A stretch of DNA of 12,643 nt from an uncultured Bacilli bacterium (GTDB lineage: Bacteria; Bacillota_I; Bacilli_A; RF39; UBA660), in contig CANROL010000016.1 of NCBI GenBank assembly GCA_947632255.1, forward strand, positions 1-12,643, in the 5' to 3' direction. Positions 1 to 5,891 of this stretch are shown here, piece after piece; the first letter of the stretch is position 1; each line of letters begins with the position of its first letter. Under the pieces are notes generated by a model that had not been told where the DNA came from, did not search any database, and saw only the letters and a list, made by a program, of their open reading frames with translations. The translations under genes and the position numbers were made by a program.

Positions 1-444
1 GTTTTCAACATCAATAAATTGGCCCATTTTACTAGTTAAATCAGTAAAAGCAGCTTCATTTTCTCTAACACTTTTACGACATTCAGCATTAAATTTATCA
101 ACACCTAAAGCTTCAATTTCTTTTTTAGATGAAATACCTAATTTTTTTTCAACATGATTTTCAATAGGAAGACCATGAGTATCCCATCCAACTTTTCTAA
201 TTACTTTATAACCTTGCATAACTTTATATTTACAAAAAGTATCTTTTAAGTTTTTGGCTACCATATGATGGAGACCAGGAAAGCCATTGGCAAAAGCAGG
301 TCCATCATAAAAAACATAAGTTTTAGCATTGGCTCTTAATTCATTTTGCTTTTTTGTAATTTCATTTATACCACCCCATGATTTTAAAATATCCCCTTCA
401 ACTTCAGGATATGATCTTTTATCTAATTCTTTAAAATTCTTCAT
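1..444 (-). CDS. ileS: Isoleucyl-tRNA synthetase, N-terminal 148 residues (runs off the window)
   Basis: Class I aminoacyl-tRNA synthetase that activates isoleucine with ATP and charges tRNA-Ile in the cytosol. The frame starts at ATG 444-442, 4-5 nt after AAGGAGGA, and is open to base 1, so the C-terminal part lies outside. Family landmarks are FYDGPAFANG (residues 45-54), the class I signature region at 57-60, and GWDTHGLPIE near residue 90. The signature reads GLHH rather than the usual HxGH: glycine and histidine are swapped between positions 1 and 3. A similar 'PGIHH' form is known from Bacteroidetes IleRS. Such GxHH enzymes have been reported to be extremely mupirocin-resistant, which is an inference for this protein. 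Expression is controlled by the T-box directly upstream, whose specifier is an Ile codon and so independently supports the identity. The editing domain and KMSKS motif cannot be seen. Confidence 0.97.
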   Translation of the reverse strand, partial: MKNFKELDKRSYPEVEGDILKSWGGINEITKKQNELRANAKTYVFYDGPAFANGFPGLHHMVAKNLKDTFCKYKVMQGYKVIRKVGWDTHGLPIENHVEKKLGISSKKEIEALGVDKFNAECRKSVRENEAAFTDLTSKMGQFIDVEN

Positions 445-477
445 TTTTATCCTCCTTTTAATTTTAAAAAATAATAG

Positions 478-524
478 AAAAAAGGTAATACCAAAGGGTG
501 CTTAATTAGCACGGTACCACCTTT
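478..524 (-). terminator. T-box terminator / antiterminator switch
   Basis: The terminator helix pairs the strand containing the T-box bulge (AAGGTGGTACC plus GTGC) with GCAC and GGTATTACCTT, then runs into TTTTTTC. It is mutually exclusive with the antiterminator because both use bases 524-498. The termination point falls about 35 nt before the ileS ATG. Confidence 0.9.
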
Positions 525-679
525 TATTTTTAACTTTAAACTTATAACGTTAGTTAGACGTAAGATTATACTTTTATTTTCCAATCTTAAACTCCCAAGT
601 GATCTCTTAAAAATTAATTTGTTAACTTTCACCTATCGTTAACTCTCTATAAAATTAGATTTTTTAAGCGGCTTGTTCA
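478..679 (-). ncRNA. Isoleucine-specific T-box riboswitch controlling ileS
   Basis: Read on the minus strand. Stem I runs from about 675 to 596: CAAG (675-672) pairs with CTTG (599-596), and CTTAAAAAAT (668-659) pairs with ATTTTTAAG (614-606) with one bulged A. The distal part has the AGAGAG bulge sequence (648-643) and a GTTAAC/GTTAAC hairpin around GATAGGTGAAA (643-621). The specifier loop holds ATC (603-601), an isoleucine codon. A Stem III-like hairpin (TAAGATT...AATCTTA) follows. The antiterminator is AAAGG (524-520), the T-box bulge TGGTACC (519-513), GTGCT/AGCAC (512-508, 502-498) and CCTTT (497-493). The bulge begins UGGU, whose U matches the A73 discriminator of tRNA-Ile. The competing terminator pairs AAGGTGGTACC with GGTATTACCTT and ends in U6. 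Uncharged tRNA-Ile should favour antitermination and ileS expression. Confidence 0.95.
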
Positions 680-936
680 GCGTTTATACTATCATTTAAA
701 TAATTTGTTGTAAATATAGTAATTATGGTTTCTAGTTCACTAGTATTAGTTACTTCTTCAATAAATAATTCATTATTTTCGCTAGTTGTAGCTTTTAAAT
801 ATTTATATTCATTTGTAGGCATTTCTTCTTTATCAATACCAACACAATATAAATATTTATTATTATTAAATGTTATGATATCTAAAATAAGATATTCTTG
901 ATTATTTTCTAAAGTAATTATATCCTCTTTATTCAT
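664..936 (-). CDS. Small acidic DUF1292-like protein (90 aa)
   Basis: Function unknown. The start ATG (936-934) follows GAAAGGGGAT by a normal distance, and only 3 nt separate it from the stop of the 1011-aa gene, so the two are probably co-translated. The protein is acidic, with no signal peptide and no membrane segment. Its layout (a negatively charged start, then 'YLILDIITFNNNKYLYCVGI' and a second strand-rich half ending 'ELFIEEV' plus a short helix) resembles the DUF1292/YrzB group of small Firmicutes proteins. That assignment is by pattern only. The last five codons and the stop (EQAA-stop) are also the 5' strand of the ileS T-box Stem I, so this coding end is under RNA-structure constraint. 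A promoter candidate lies inside the gene at 714-686. Confidence 0.8.
   Translation of the reverse strand: MNKEDIITLENNQEYLILDIITFNNNKYLYCVGIDKEEMPTNEYKYLKATTSENNELFIEEVTNTSELETIITIFTTNYLNDSINAEQAA
686..714 (-). promoter_or_regulatory. Candidate ileS leader promoter inside the 90-aa gene
   Basis: TTTACA (714-709), a 17-nt spacer ending in TGA, then TAGTAT (691-686). This is a 5/6 -35 and a 4/6 -10 with an extended TGn. The expected start, 6-8 nt downstream, falls at about 680-677, immediately before the first paired base of T-box Stem I (675). That fit is the main argument for it. Read-through from the 1011-aa gene promoter is also possible. Confidence 0.5.
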
Positions 937-939
937 TAA

Positions 940-3900
940 TTATCCCCTTTCTAATTCCTTATCATCAAGCATTAATTCTCTTACTTGCGTAACATAATTA
1001 TCATTATTTTCTTCTTCCTCTGGATAAGGACGCATCATATACATAAATTTATCATAATTTGTTTTAATTGTATATGGTAAAGAACGCATTTTAGATAAAA
1101 TAGTTAAAATAGATTCTTTAACATGATGTTTTTCTTTTATAGTAGGTTCAAGGGTTTTCTTATTACTTAAAAGCTTTTTATCAATTACGAATGTTGCTCC
1201 TAAAGCTAAGAAAGGAACTAGAACTTTTAAAGTAGCACTTAAAGCATGAGAGGTAGCGATACCTGCGTTAATTATGGCACCACTTCCGGTTAGCCAAGCA
1301 CCATTAGCATAAGTAATACCTGATATACTAGCAATAGCAGTACTTATGCCATTAAAGAAGCCAGATAACTTAGGAATAAATAAAGCATTGCAACTATTCG
1401 CATAGATTATAGCTGGAGCAAGAGATGGAAGTGTTGATATAAAATAGATGACAGCTGTAAGAGTAAGACCTGCGGCAACAATTAACTTCCAATGTTCTTT
1501 AACAAATTTTAATGCTTGTGAACTCTTAATTTTTCTTATTGTAGCTTTTTGACGTGTTAATTTTGGAGTTTCATCAGGCATACTTGGAATATCAGGATGA
1601 TTATTATCATTGTTATTATTGTTATCTTTATCTTTACCTTCGATTACTTGTTCCCATTTTTGATAATTAGCAAGGTCATTACTATCTATGTAAACATCAT
1701 TATATTTTTGAAGATTATTGGAATTACGAGCATTTTTTAAACATTGGATCATATTTATTAGAGCTTCTACTTCTAATTTAGCTTCTGTTTTAAATTTAAG
1801 ACCTTTATATTCATAAGTATCTTCTTCATTATTACTAGCTATTTTATCTTGAAGTAAAAGTCTTAATTCCTTTATTTTATCTTCATTTAAGGTTTCGTTA
1901 TTATTATTTCCTTTTTGTAAGAAATCTTTTTCAGCTTGTTTAAAATTATTTTTTAAAGTATCAATATGAGCAAGTAAATCTCTAAATTTCTTTTCATCAC
2001 TTTCTTCAATATAATAATTATCCACAGCAATAATAGATTCTTCGGTATTTTTAGCTTTAACTAAATAATCTTTTAAAGCTTGTAAATTAGAATTTAATTC
2101 AGTATTTAATTGTTGTAATGAAGCTGGATAATTTATAGCTATTGCTTCTGATTTAGCAATATATTGTTCTAGAGATTTTATTTGATTATCATTTAAAGTT
2201 TTAAATACATCACTAATTAAATTTTCTTTTTTAAGATTTAAATTTTTATAAGCTTCTTCTTCTGCAGTAATAACATAAGCTTTATTTACTAAAGTTACGG
2301 AAGAAGATGTTTTAGCTTTAGTTAAGTATTTATTTAATTCTTGATATACTTGAATTAATTCTTCAGCTTTAGTAATATCGGTGGCATTATTTTTAATTAA
2401 ATCTTGAACAAATAATATATCTTCATTATTAGAATTTATAGCAACATCATTAATAATATAATCTATAGAAGTTGTTGGTTTAGAGGGTTCAGTTGGTTCT
2501 TCTTTAAGTACTTTATTATTTTTATAATAATTAGTATGTTCGGCTAAATCGAGAAAATGATGTTCATCTACGGCTTTAACATTACCAAGATTAGGAATAT
2601 TAACCATATCTGGAGTTATATCTCTTAATATTCCAATCATTTCAATAATATTGTTAGCTTCCTCTAATTCTGATGCGGGAACTATCCAAACTTGATCATC
2701 TAATTTATTTGTTTGCTTAATAGGTAAATTAGCATAACCAGGATAATTACTAATATGATTAGCAAGTTCTTCTAAATATGCAGTTAATTTTTGGATAGCT
2801 TCGTTATTCTCAGCAGTATTTTTAGCTAAATTAGCTATTTTAGGATTATCATTTTTAAATAAATTAGTTGCACCAAGAAGATTTTCTAATTCAGTAACAT
2901 CTTCTTCTTGAGCATAAGCTTTGCCCCAGATTAGAATACTGTTATCTTTAGAAGCACGATTTAAAATATCTTTAATAGCTAATAAATTATTATATTCATC
3001 TAAGTCTTTTACTAAAATACGATTATTATCATTAGCAACAAGAGATTTTTGTTTTTGTTTAGCTCTAGTTTCTTGCATTTTAGCTAATTCTGCATCAATT
3101 TTAGAAATTAATTCATGATTAATATTTTCTTCTTTTACTTCTTCTTTTTCTTCAGGAATAATTACTTCGGGAGTTTCAACTTTCTTTTCGATAGGTTTTA
3201 AACGTTTAAAAATATTAATTTTAGGTAATAAATTTAAAACATCAGCTTCTTTATTAGGGTTAATACATATAAAATCATAAAGAGTAATTAAATTATCATC
3301 TTCAACATTATTTAAAATATCTTTTAATTCCAATAGGCTATTATATTCTTCAAGATCTTTTGCTAATATAGATGTACCATCGGCTGCAAAAGCAATATTA
3401 GTACCCCTTCTAGTTCCTAAATATTCTTTTACAATTAAAGATATTTGTTCATCGATAATACTTATAACATGATTATTAATAGTGTTTTTTAAATTAGCTT
3501 GTTCTTGTTTAATATTATTTATATTTTGGATAGTTTCATTAATTTGATTAGTTAAATCACTAATTTTATTTTGAGTTTCTTTTAAATTAAGATTAGCTAA
3601 AGCATTATTCATATCTTTAGTTAAATTAGTATAAGTACTTTCTAAGGCTTTTAGAGAACCATTTAAAGCATTTATTTTAGCAATAGAATCTTTAACAGTA
3701 CTTGCTACTTCATAACTTTTAGCATCATAATATTCTTCAGCTTCTTCATGTAATTCTTTACTAAAATAGTTATAAATGTCCGTCACAAAATCCATGTTAG
3801 ATGTTATTTTAACATTGTATAAATACTCATAATAACGATAAGCATTAACATAAAATTCTTCAGTCCGACCTTTTTTAACATAAACATCTGTATCTTTTAC

Positions 3901-3975
3901 TTTTTCTAATTCAGATGTTGGAAGATTATTAGCTTCCTTAATAATTTCTAATAGTGTAGTTTTAATTTCATCCAT
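940..3975 (-). CDS. Large repeat/coiled-coil protein with C-terminal membrane region (1011 aa)
   Basis: I recognise no named family. The ATG at 3975-3973 is chosen because GAGGG precedes it by 5 nt; an upstream in-frame ATG at 4068 lies before the promoter and is rejected. There is no N-terminal signal peptide. Residues about 95-185 are Asn/Leu-rich coiled coil. About six degenerate repeats of some 90-100 residues follow. They are clearest at 201-259, 318-374 and 428-486, with weaker copies near 540-590, 630-680 and 735-780. The pattern is roughly KDLxEYNxLLxxKDIL, an acidic turn, then ExxVxxLxNLLxxxNxFK. After an Asn/Asp-rich linker (782-802) and a basic stretch come hydrophobic segments (about 829-858 and 911-931), with a Gly/Ala-rich hydrophobic part at 870-905. 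A hydrophilic tail ends acidic. It is probably membrane-tethered at the C-terminus, with the repeats forming an extended rod. It has its own near-consensus promoter and leads an operon with the 90-aa gene. Confidence 0.88.
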   Translation of the reverse strand: MDEIKTTLLEIIKEANNLPTSELEKVKDTDVYVKKGRTEEFYVNAYRYYEYLYNVKITSNMDFVTDIYNYFSKELHEEAEEYYDAKSYEVASTVKDSIAKINALNGSLKALESTYTNLTKDMNNALANLNLKETQNKISDLTNQINETIQNINNIKQEQANLKNTINNHVISIIDEQISLIVKEYLGTRRGTNIAFAADGTSILAKDLEEYNSLLELKDILNNVEDDNLITLYDFICINPNKEADVLNLLPKINIFKRLKPIEKKVETPEVIIPEEKEEVKEENINHELISKIDAELAKMQETRAKQKQKSLVANDNNRILVKDLDEYNNLLAIKDILNRASKDNSILIWGKAYAQEEDVTELENLLGATNLFKNDNPKIANLAKNTAENNEAIQKLTAYLEELANHISNYPGYANLPIKQTNKLDDQVWIVPASELEEANNIIEMIGILRDITPDMVNIPNLGNVKAVDEHHFLDLAEHTNYYKNNKVLKEEPTEPSKPTTSIDYIINDVAINSNNEDILFVQDLIKNNATDITKAEELIQVYQELNKYLTKAKTSSSVTLVNKAYVITAEEEAYKNLNLKKENLISDVFKTLNDNQIKSLEQYIAKSEAIAINYPASLQQLNTELNSNLQALKDYLVKAKNTEESIIAVDNYYIEESDEKKFRDLLAHIDTLKNNFKQAEKDFLQKGNNNNETLNEDKIKELRLLLQDKIASNNEEDTYEYKGLKFKTEAKLEVEALINMIQCLKNARNSNNLQKYNDVYIDSNDLANYQKWEQVIEGKDKDNNNNNDNNHPDIPSMPDETPKLTRQKATIRKIKSSQALKFVKEHWKLIVAAGLTLTAVIYFISTLPSLAPAIIYANSCNALFIPKLSGFFNGISTAIASISGITYANGAWLTGSGAIINAGIATSHALSATLKVLVPFLALGATFVIDKKLLSNKKTLEPTIKEKHHVKESILTILSKMRSLPYTIKTNYDKFMYMMRPYPEEEENNDNYVTQVRELMLDDKELERG

Positions 3976-4018
3976 AAAAATCCCTCTTTCAAACCACATA
4001 AAATTTAATTTCTTAAAT

Positions 4019-4047
4019 ATTGTAACATAAGTTTTATTTCTTGTCAA
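4019..4047 (-). promoter_or_regulatory. Near-consensus sigma-A promoter of the 1011-aa gene
   Basis: TTGACA (4047-4042), 17-nt spacer, TACAAT (4024-4019), with TG one base before the -10 (extended -10). The -35 uses the last two T residues of the U-tract of the upstream terminator. The predicted start is near 4012, which excludes translation from the in-frame ATG at 4068. Confidence 0.9.
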
Positions 4048-4070
4048 AAAAAAGAGTGTTAATAACACTC
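4046..4070 (-). terminator. Intrinsic terminator after yqeY
   Basis: Perfect 7-bp stem GAGTGTT/AACACTC with a 3-nt loop (4070-4054), followed by eight T residues (4053-4046). It starts 7 nt after the yqeY stop and separates rpsU-yqeY from the next unit. Confidence 0.93.
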
Positions 4071-4076
4071 ATCTAA

Positions 4077-4511
4077 TTAATTTAATCTTTCTTTAACTAA
4101 TGAACTAACTAAAGACATGTCAGCATTAGTGATTTTAGCATTTAATGATTTCATAATCATACCCATATCTTTCATACTAGTAGGTTTTAATTCATTAAAT
4201 ACTTCATCAATAACGGCAATAATTTCTTCTTGAGACATTTCTTTAGGTAAATATTCATTTAATATAGCTATTTCTTGTTCTAATTTATTTACTTCATCAG
4301 TTTTATTATATTTAGCATATTCGTTCATGCTATCTTTTCTTAATTTAACTTGTTTTTTGATAACATTCATAACTTCATTATCTTCTAATTCATGTTTTAA
4401 ATTAATTTTTTCTAATTGTAAAGCACTTTTTAACATTCTTAATACTGATAAACGAAATTTATCAGTATTTTTCATGGCATTTTTTAAATCTTCATTTAAA
4501 CGATTATTCAT
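4077..4511 (-). CDS. yqeY: GatB/YqeY domain protein
   Basis: A 144-aa cytosolic protein of the YqeY family, related to the tRNA-binding tail domain of GatB/GatE amidotransferase subunits. A role connected with tRNA or translation is assumed for the family, but its reaction is not established. Family features are the N-terminal 'NEDLKNAMKNTDKFRLSVLRML' region (residues 6-27), 'RKDSMNEYAK' in the middle, 'EIAILNEYLPKEMS' (about 80-93), and the glycine hinge 'MGMIMKSLNAKI' near the end. The length is typical. The ATG is 4511-4509 with AAAGGA upstream. It lies 15 nt after rpsU, a pairing common in Firmicutes, and shares the rpsU promoter. Confidence 0.95.
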   Translation of the reverse strand: MNNRLNEDLKNAMKNTDKFRLSVLRMLKSALQLEKINLKHELEDNEVMNVIKKQVKLRKDSMNEYAKYNKTDEVNKLEQEIAILNEYLPKEMSQEEIIAVIDEVFNELKPTSMKDMGMIMKSLNAKITNADMSLVSSLVKERLN

Positions 4512-4526
4512 AAGTATTTTCCTTTA

Positions 4527-4718
4527 CTAATAATTGTTATTATGATGTTTCCGAGCATTTTTAATCATTTCTTTTTTTTCATTTCTTCTTCTAACGCCTG
4601 GTTTTTCATAATGTTTTCTTTTCTTTAACTCAGAAGGGACCCCACTGCGGGCTACTTTAGCTTTAAATTTTTTTAAAGCACCATCCACATTTCCATTTTG
4701 AACAACAACTTTGGTCAT
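4527..4718 (-). CDS. rpsU: 30S ribosomal protein S21
   Basis: A 63-aa basic protein of the small ribosomal subunit, needed for efficient translation initiation. The sequence shows the S21 pattern 'VDGALKKFKAKVARSGVPSELKKRKHYEKP' (residues 11-40; shown in the family as the alternating basic helix) and a basic tail 'RRRNEKKEMIKNARKHH'. Length is typical of the family. The start ATG 4718-4716 follows AAAGGAGGG at a good distance. It is the first gene after a strong extended -10 promoter and is followed closely by yqeY. Confidence 0.97.
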   Translation of the reverse strand: MTKVVVQNGNVDGALKKFKAKVARSGVPSELKKRKHYEKPGVRRRNEKKEMIKNARKHHNNNY

Positions 4719-4751
4719 TTATAAAATCCCTCCTTTCATTTACTACGTTAT

Positions 4752-4780
4752 AGTATAGCACCATTATTTTTCTAATTCAA
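4752..4780 (-). promoter_or_regulatory. Extended -10 promoter of rpsU-yqeY
   Basis: TTGAAT (4780-4775), 17-nt spacer ending TGC, TATACT (4757-4752). Five of six matches at -10 plus the TGn extension. It lies between the stop of the 63-aa gene (4798) and rpsU. Confidence 0.85.
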
Positions 4781-4797
4781 GTTAATTTTGAAGTTTC

Positions 4798-4989
4798 TCA
4801 ATTATTTTCTTCGATTTCAGGGATTTTAGTTTCTAAATGATAAGTACTAACTTCTTTTTTAATATCATCTTTTAACATATTTAAAAATCTATTTTTATAA
4901 TTATTAATCATAAAGACGGATAATAAAGTAACTATAAAGATTAAGAAAAAAGAATATAACATATATATAGCTGCAAAACCTTTGTGCAT
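4798..4989 (-). CDS. Pilin-like small single-span protein (63 aa)
   Basis: Function not recognised. After a short basic start (MHKGF), residues 5-29 form one long hydrophobic helix, then a charged, helical C-terminal part rich in Lys and Glu. The 'KGF' directly before a hydrophobic helix resembles the prepilin-peptidase site of type IV pilin-like proteins (as in ComGG/PilX-type minor pilins), but the usual Glu at position +5 is missing and the protein is very short. An alternative is an immunity peptide for the neighbouring peptide cassette, since single-span immunity proteins are common and this gene sits 56 nt past the last peptide gene. However, an intrinsic terminator and a separate promoter lie between them. 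Start ATG 4989-4987 with AGGTGAT upstream; the stop is TGA. Confidence 0.7.
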   Translation of the reverse strand: MHKGFAAIYMLYSFFLIFIVTLLSVFMINNYKNRFLNMLKDDIKKEVSTYHLETKIPEIEENN

Positions 4990-5005
4990 ATTATCACCTA
5001 TAAAT

Positions 5006-5034
5006 ATTATAACAAAAAAAGGGTTAAATTTAAA
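5006..5034 (-). promoter_or_regulatory. Candidate promoter of the 63-aa gene
   Basis: TTTAAA (5034-5029), 17-nt spacer, perfect TATAAT (5011-5006). The -35 lies inside the terminator hairpin of the peptide operon. Good -10, modest -35. Confidence 0.6.
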
Positions 5035-5040
5035 CCCTTT
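5014..5040 (-). terminator. Intrinsic terminator of the peptide operon
   Basis: Stem AAAGGGTT/AACCCTTT (8 bp, 7-nt loop; 5040-5018) with a run of seven T residues (5020-5014). It starts 4 nt after the stop of the third peptide gene. Confidence 0.9.
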
Positions 5041-5044
5041 TTCT

Positions 5045-5197
5045 TTAACAGTAATTTTTGGTATAGCTGCGACGAAGAGATGAGCCTATTTTGCGTCCTA
5101 TGTCAAAAACAGTAGTAAATATTTTTATGACCGCGGTTATTAAGGCCGCGCTTGTGCCTCCAACAACCTGTAATAATTCATTTTTACTTAAAGTCAT
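5045..5197 (-). CDS. Double-glycine leader peptide C (50 aa), bacteriocin-like
   Basis: Predicted precursor of a secreted peptide. The leader is MTLSKNELLQVVGG (14 residues). It fits the class consensus: Leu at -12, Ser at -11, Glu-Leu at -8/-7, a hydrophobic residue at -4 and Gly-Gly at -2/-1. Cleavage by the C39 peptidase of the neighbouring exporter would release a 36-residue peptide. Its first half is hydrophobic and amphipathic, its second half is basic (three Arg, two Lys), and it ends in Cys as the very last residue, the only Cys in the peptide. The ATG is 2 nt after the stop of peptide B and has no clear Shine-Dalgarno sequence, so translation probably depends on coupling. The codons are GC-richer than those of neighbouring genes (GCG, GCC, CGC). 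Antimicrobial versus signalling function cannot be decided from sequence. Confidence 0.88.
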   Translation of the reverse strand: MTLSKNELLQVVGGTSAALITAVIKIFTTVFDIGRKIGSSLRRSYTKNYC

Positions 5198-5199
5198 AT

Positions 5200-5340
5200 T
5201 TAACTACAACTAACAGGATGAATATAGCCATAGATAACGGAGGCAATAAATGTACCCACGGCTAGAATTCCTAACATAACCTTTCCAAAGACGCCTCCAC
5301 CTCTTAAATTTAAAAGCTCATTACTGTTTAATTTTTGCAT
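5200..5340 (-). CDS. Double-glycine leader peptide B (46 aa), bacteriocin-like
   Basis: Predicted precursor with leader MQKLNSNELLNLRGG (15 residues): Leu -12, Glu-Leu -8/-7, Leu -4, Gly-Gly. The 31-residue core starts with GVFG and is almost entirely hydrophobic. It has GxxxG-type glycine spacing (GKVMLG, GILAVG) of the sort used for helix-helix packing in two-peptide class IIb bacteriocins. It ends HPVSCS, with one Cys at the penultimate position. A strong ribosome binding site (GGAGG, about 6 nt before the ATG at 5340-5338) lies inside the end of peptide gene A, which overlaps it by 13 nt. A third Gly after the GG leaves the exact cleavage point ambiguous by one residue. A membrane-active peptide is likely; the target is unknown. 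Confidence 0.88.
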   Translation of the reverse strand: MQKLNSNELLNLRGGGVFGKVMLGILAVGTFIASVIYGYIHPVSCS

Positions 5341-5462
5341 AAATTACCTCCTATCCATTTTTTTAATTTAAATATTTCAATAACACTTATAAAAATATTA
5401 GTTATTAAATTCATGGTTCCACCAGATATTTTTTGTAAACTACTACTACTTAATTTTTCCAT
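5328..5462 (-). CDS. Double-glycine leader peptide A (44 aa), bacteriocin-like
   Basis: Predicted precursor with leader MEKLSSSSLQKISGG (15 residues): Leu -12, Ser -11, Leu -7, Ile -4, Gly-Gly. The 29-residue core has a hydrophobic amphipathic first half (Ile/Phe-rich), then a basic KLKKW patch and a GGNLCKN tail with one Cys three residues from the end. The start used is the second ATG of ATGAATGG (5462-5460), 7 nt after AAAGGAAG; the first ATG (5466) would give only six residues. The gene begins 15 nt after the membrane-partner gene and its end overlaps gene B by 13 nt, so all three peptides are probably made from one message. Confidence 0.86.
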   Translation of the reverse strand: MEKLSSSSLQKISGGTMNLITNIFISVIEIFKLKKWIGGNLCKN

Positions 5463-5477
5463 TCATCAACTTCCTTT

Positions 5478-5891
5478 CTAAAATATTAGTTTAAGTAATT
5501 TATTAATTATTCTTTGTTTATTATAATAAAAATTTATTGTAACTATTTCTTGATCAGTAAATATATTATTAGGTATAGATAGAATAAGCTTTTTATAACT
5601 AATTAAATTAACTTCATCTATTACTATTTCTTCACTTTCTTTTTTAGCTACTAAATTTTTATTATTAATGGTAAGTAAATCATAGGTTATAGTACTGGGA
5701 TATAAAACTGTTAAAGTGCATGATGTCGTGCAAGTAATATAACCTTTCGCCTGATAATTATCATAGATTTTAGTTTTAAACATTATAACTAGTATTAAGC
5801 CTATTAAAGTAAGCATAAATAAAATAATTATAGTAATATTTAAGGGAGCTATTTTTTTAAAAGCTTCTTTATTATTATAAATATTATCCAT
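5478..5891 (-). CDS. Short single-span exporter partner, membrane-fusion-protein-like (137 aa)
   Basis: Probably the accessory subunit of the adjacent peptidase-ABC exporter. The start ATG (5891-5889) overlaps the exporter stop by 8 nt (ATGGATAA) and follows GAGG, so translation is coupled; the longer in-frame start at 5945 would sit deep in the exporter gene. A short basic cytosolic tail precedes one membrane helix (residues 18-38). An exported domain of about 95 residues follows, apparently strand-rich. The order of N-terminal anchor, 'FKTKIYDNYQAKGYI', then beta domain is like HlyD/LcnD-type membrane fusion proteins. Those are normally more than 400 aa with a long coiled-coil hairpin, which is absent here. 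It has a CxxxC pair (C54, C58), unusual for that family. The identity as a reduced membrane fusion protein is inference from position and architecture. Confidence 0.8.
   Translation of the reverse strand: MDNIYNNKEAFKKIAPLNITIIILFMLTLIGLILVIMFKTKIYDNYQAKGYITCTTSCTLTVLYPSTITYDLLTINNKNLVAKKESEEIVIDEVNLISYKKLILSIPNNIFTDQEIVTINFYYNKQRIINKLLKLIF

Noticed and set aside
447..632. 61-aa minus-strand reading frame before ileS
   Set aside because: It lies wholly within the T-box leader, whose conserved helices explain the sequence; it has no family resemblance.
1563..1640. Short simple repeat of AAT/GAT type in the 1011-aa gene
   Set aside because: It encodes an Asn/Asp-rich linker (residues about 782-802) in frame; no sign of a mobile element or CRISPR array.
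2921..3118. Plus-strand 65-aa frame inside the 1011-aa gene, and similar plus-strand frames at 4327, 7397, 7868, 9441 and 11971
   Set aside because: They are antisense shadows of recognisable minus-strand genes, without ribosome binding sites or protein-like composition. The one at 7868-8128 also runs through the control region.
3976..4068. Longer N-terminus of the 1011-aa protein from 4068
   Set aside because: It would start upstream of the promoter and within the terminator; the ATG at 3975 has GAGGG.
5449..5466. Six-residue frame from the first ATG of ATGAATGG before peptide A
   Set aside because: It stops after MNGKIK; the second ATG gives the double-glycine precursor with correct spacing to AAAGGAAG. 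It might affect initiation but is not a gene.
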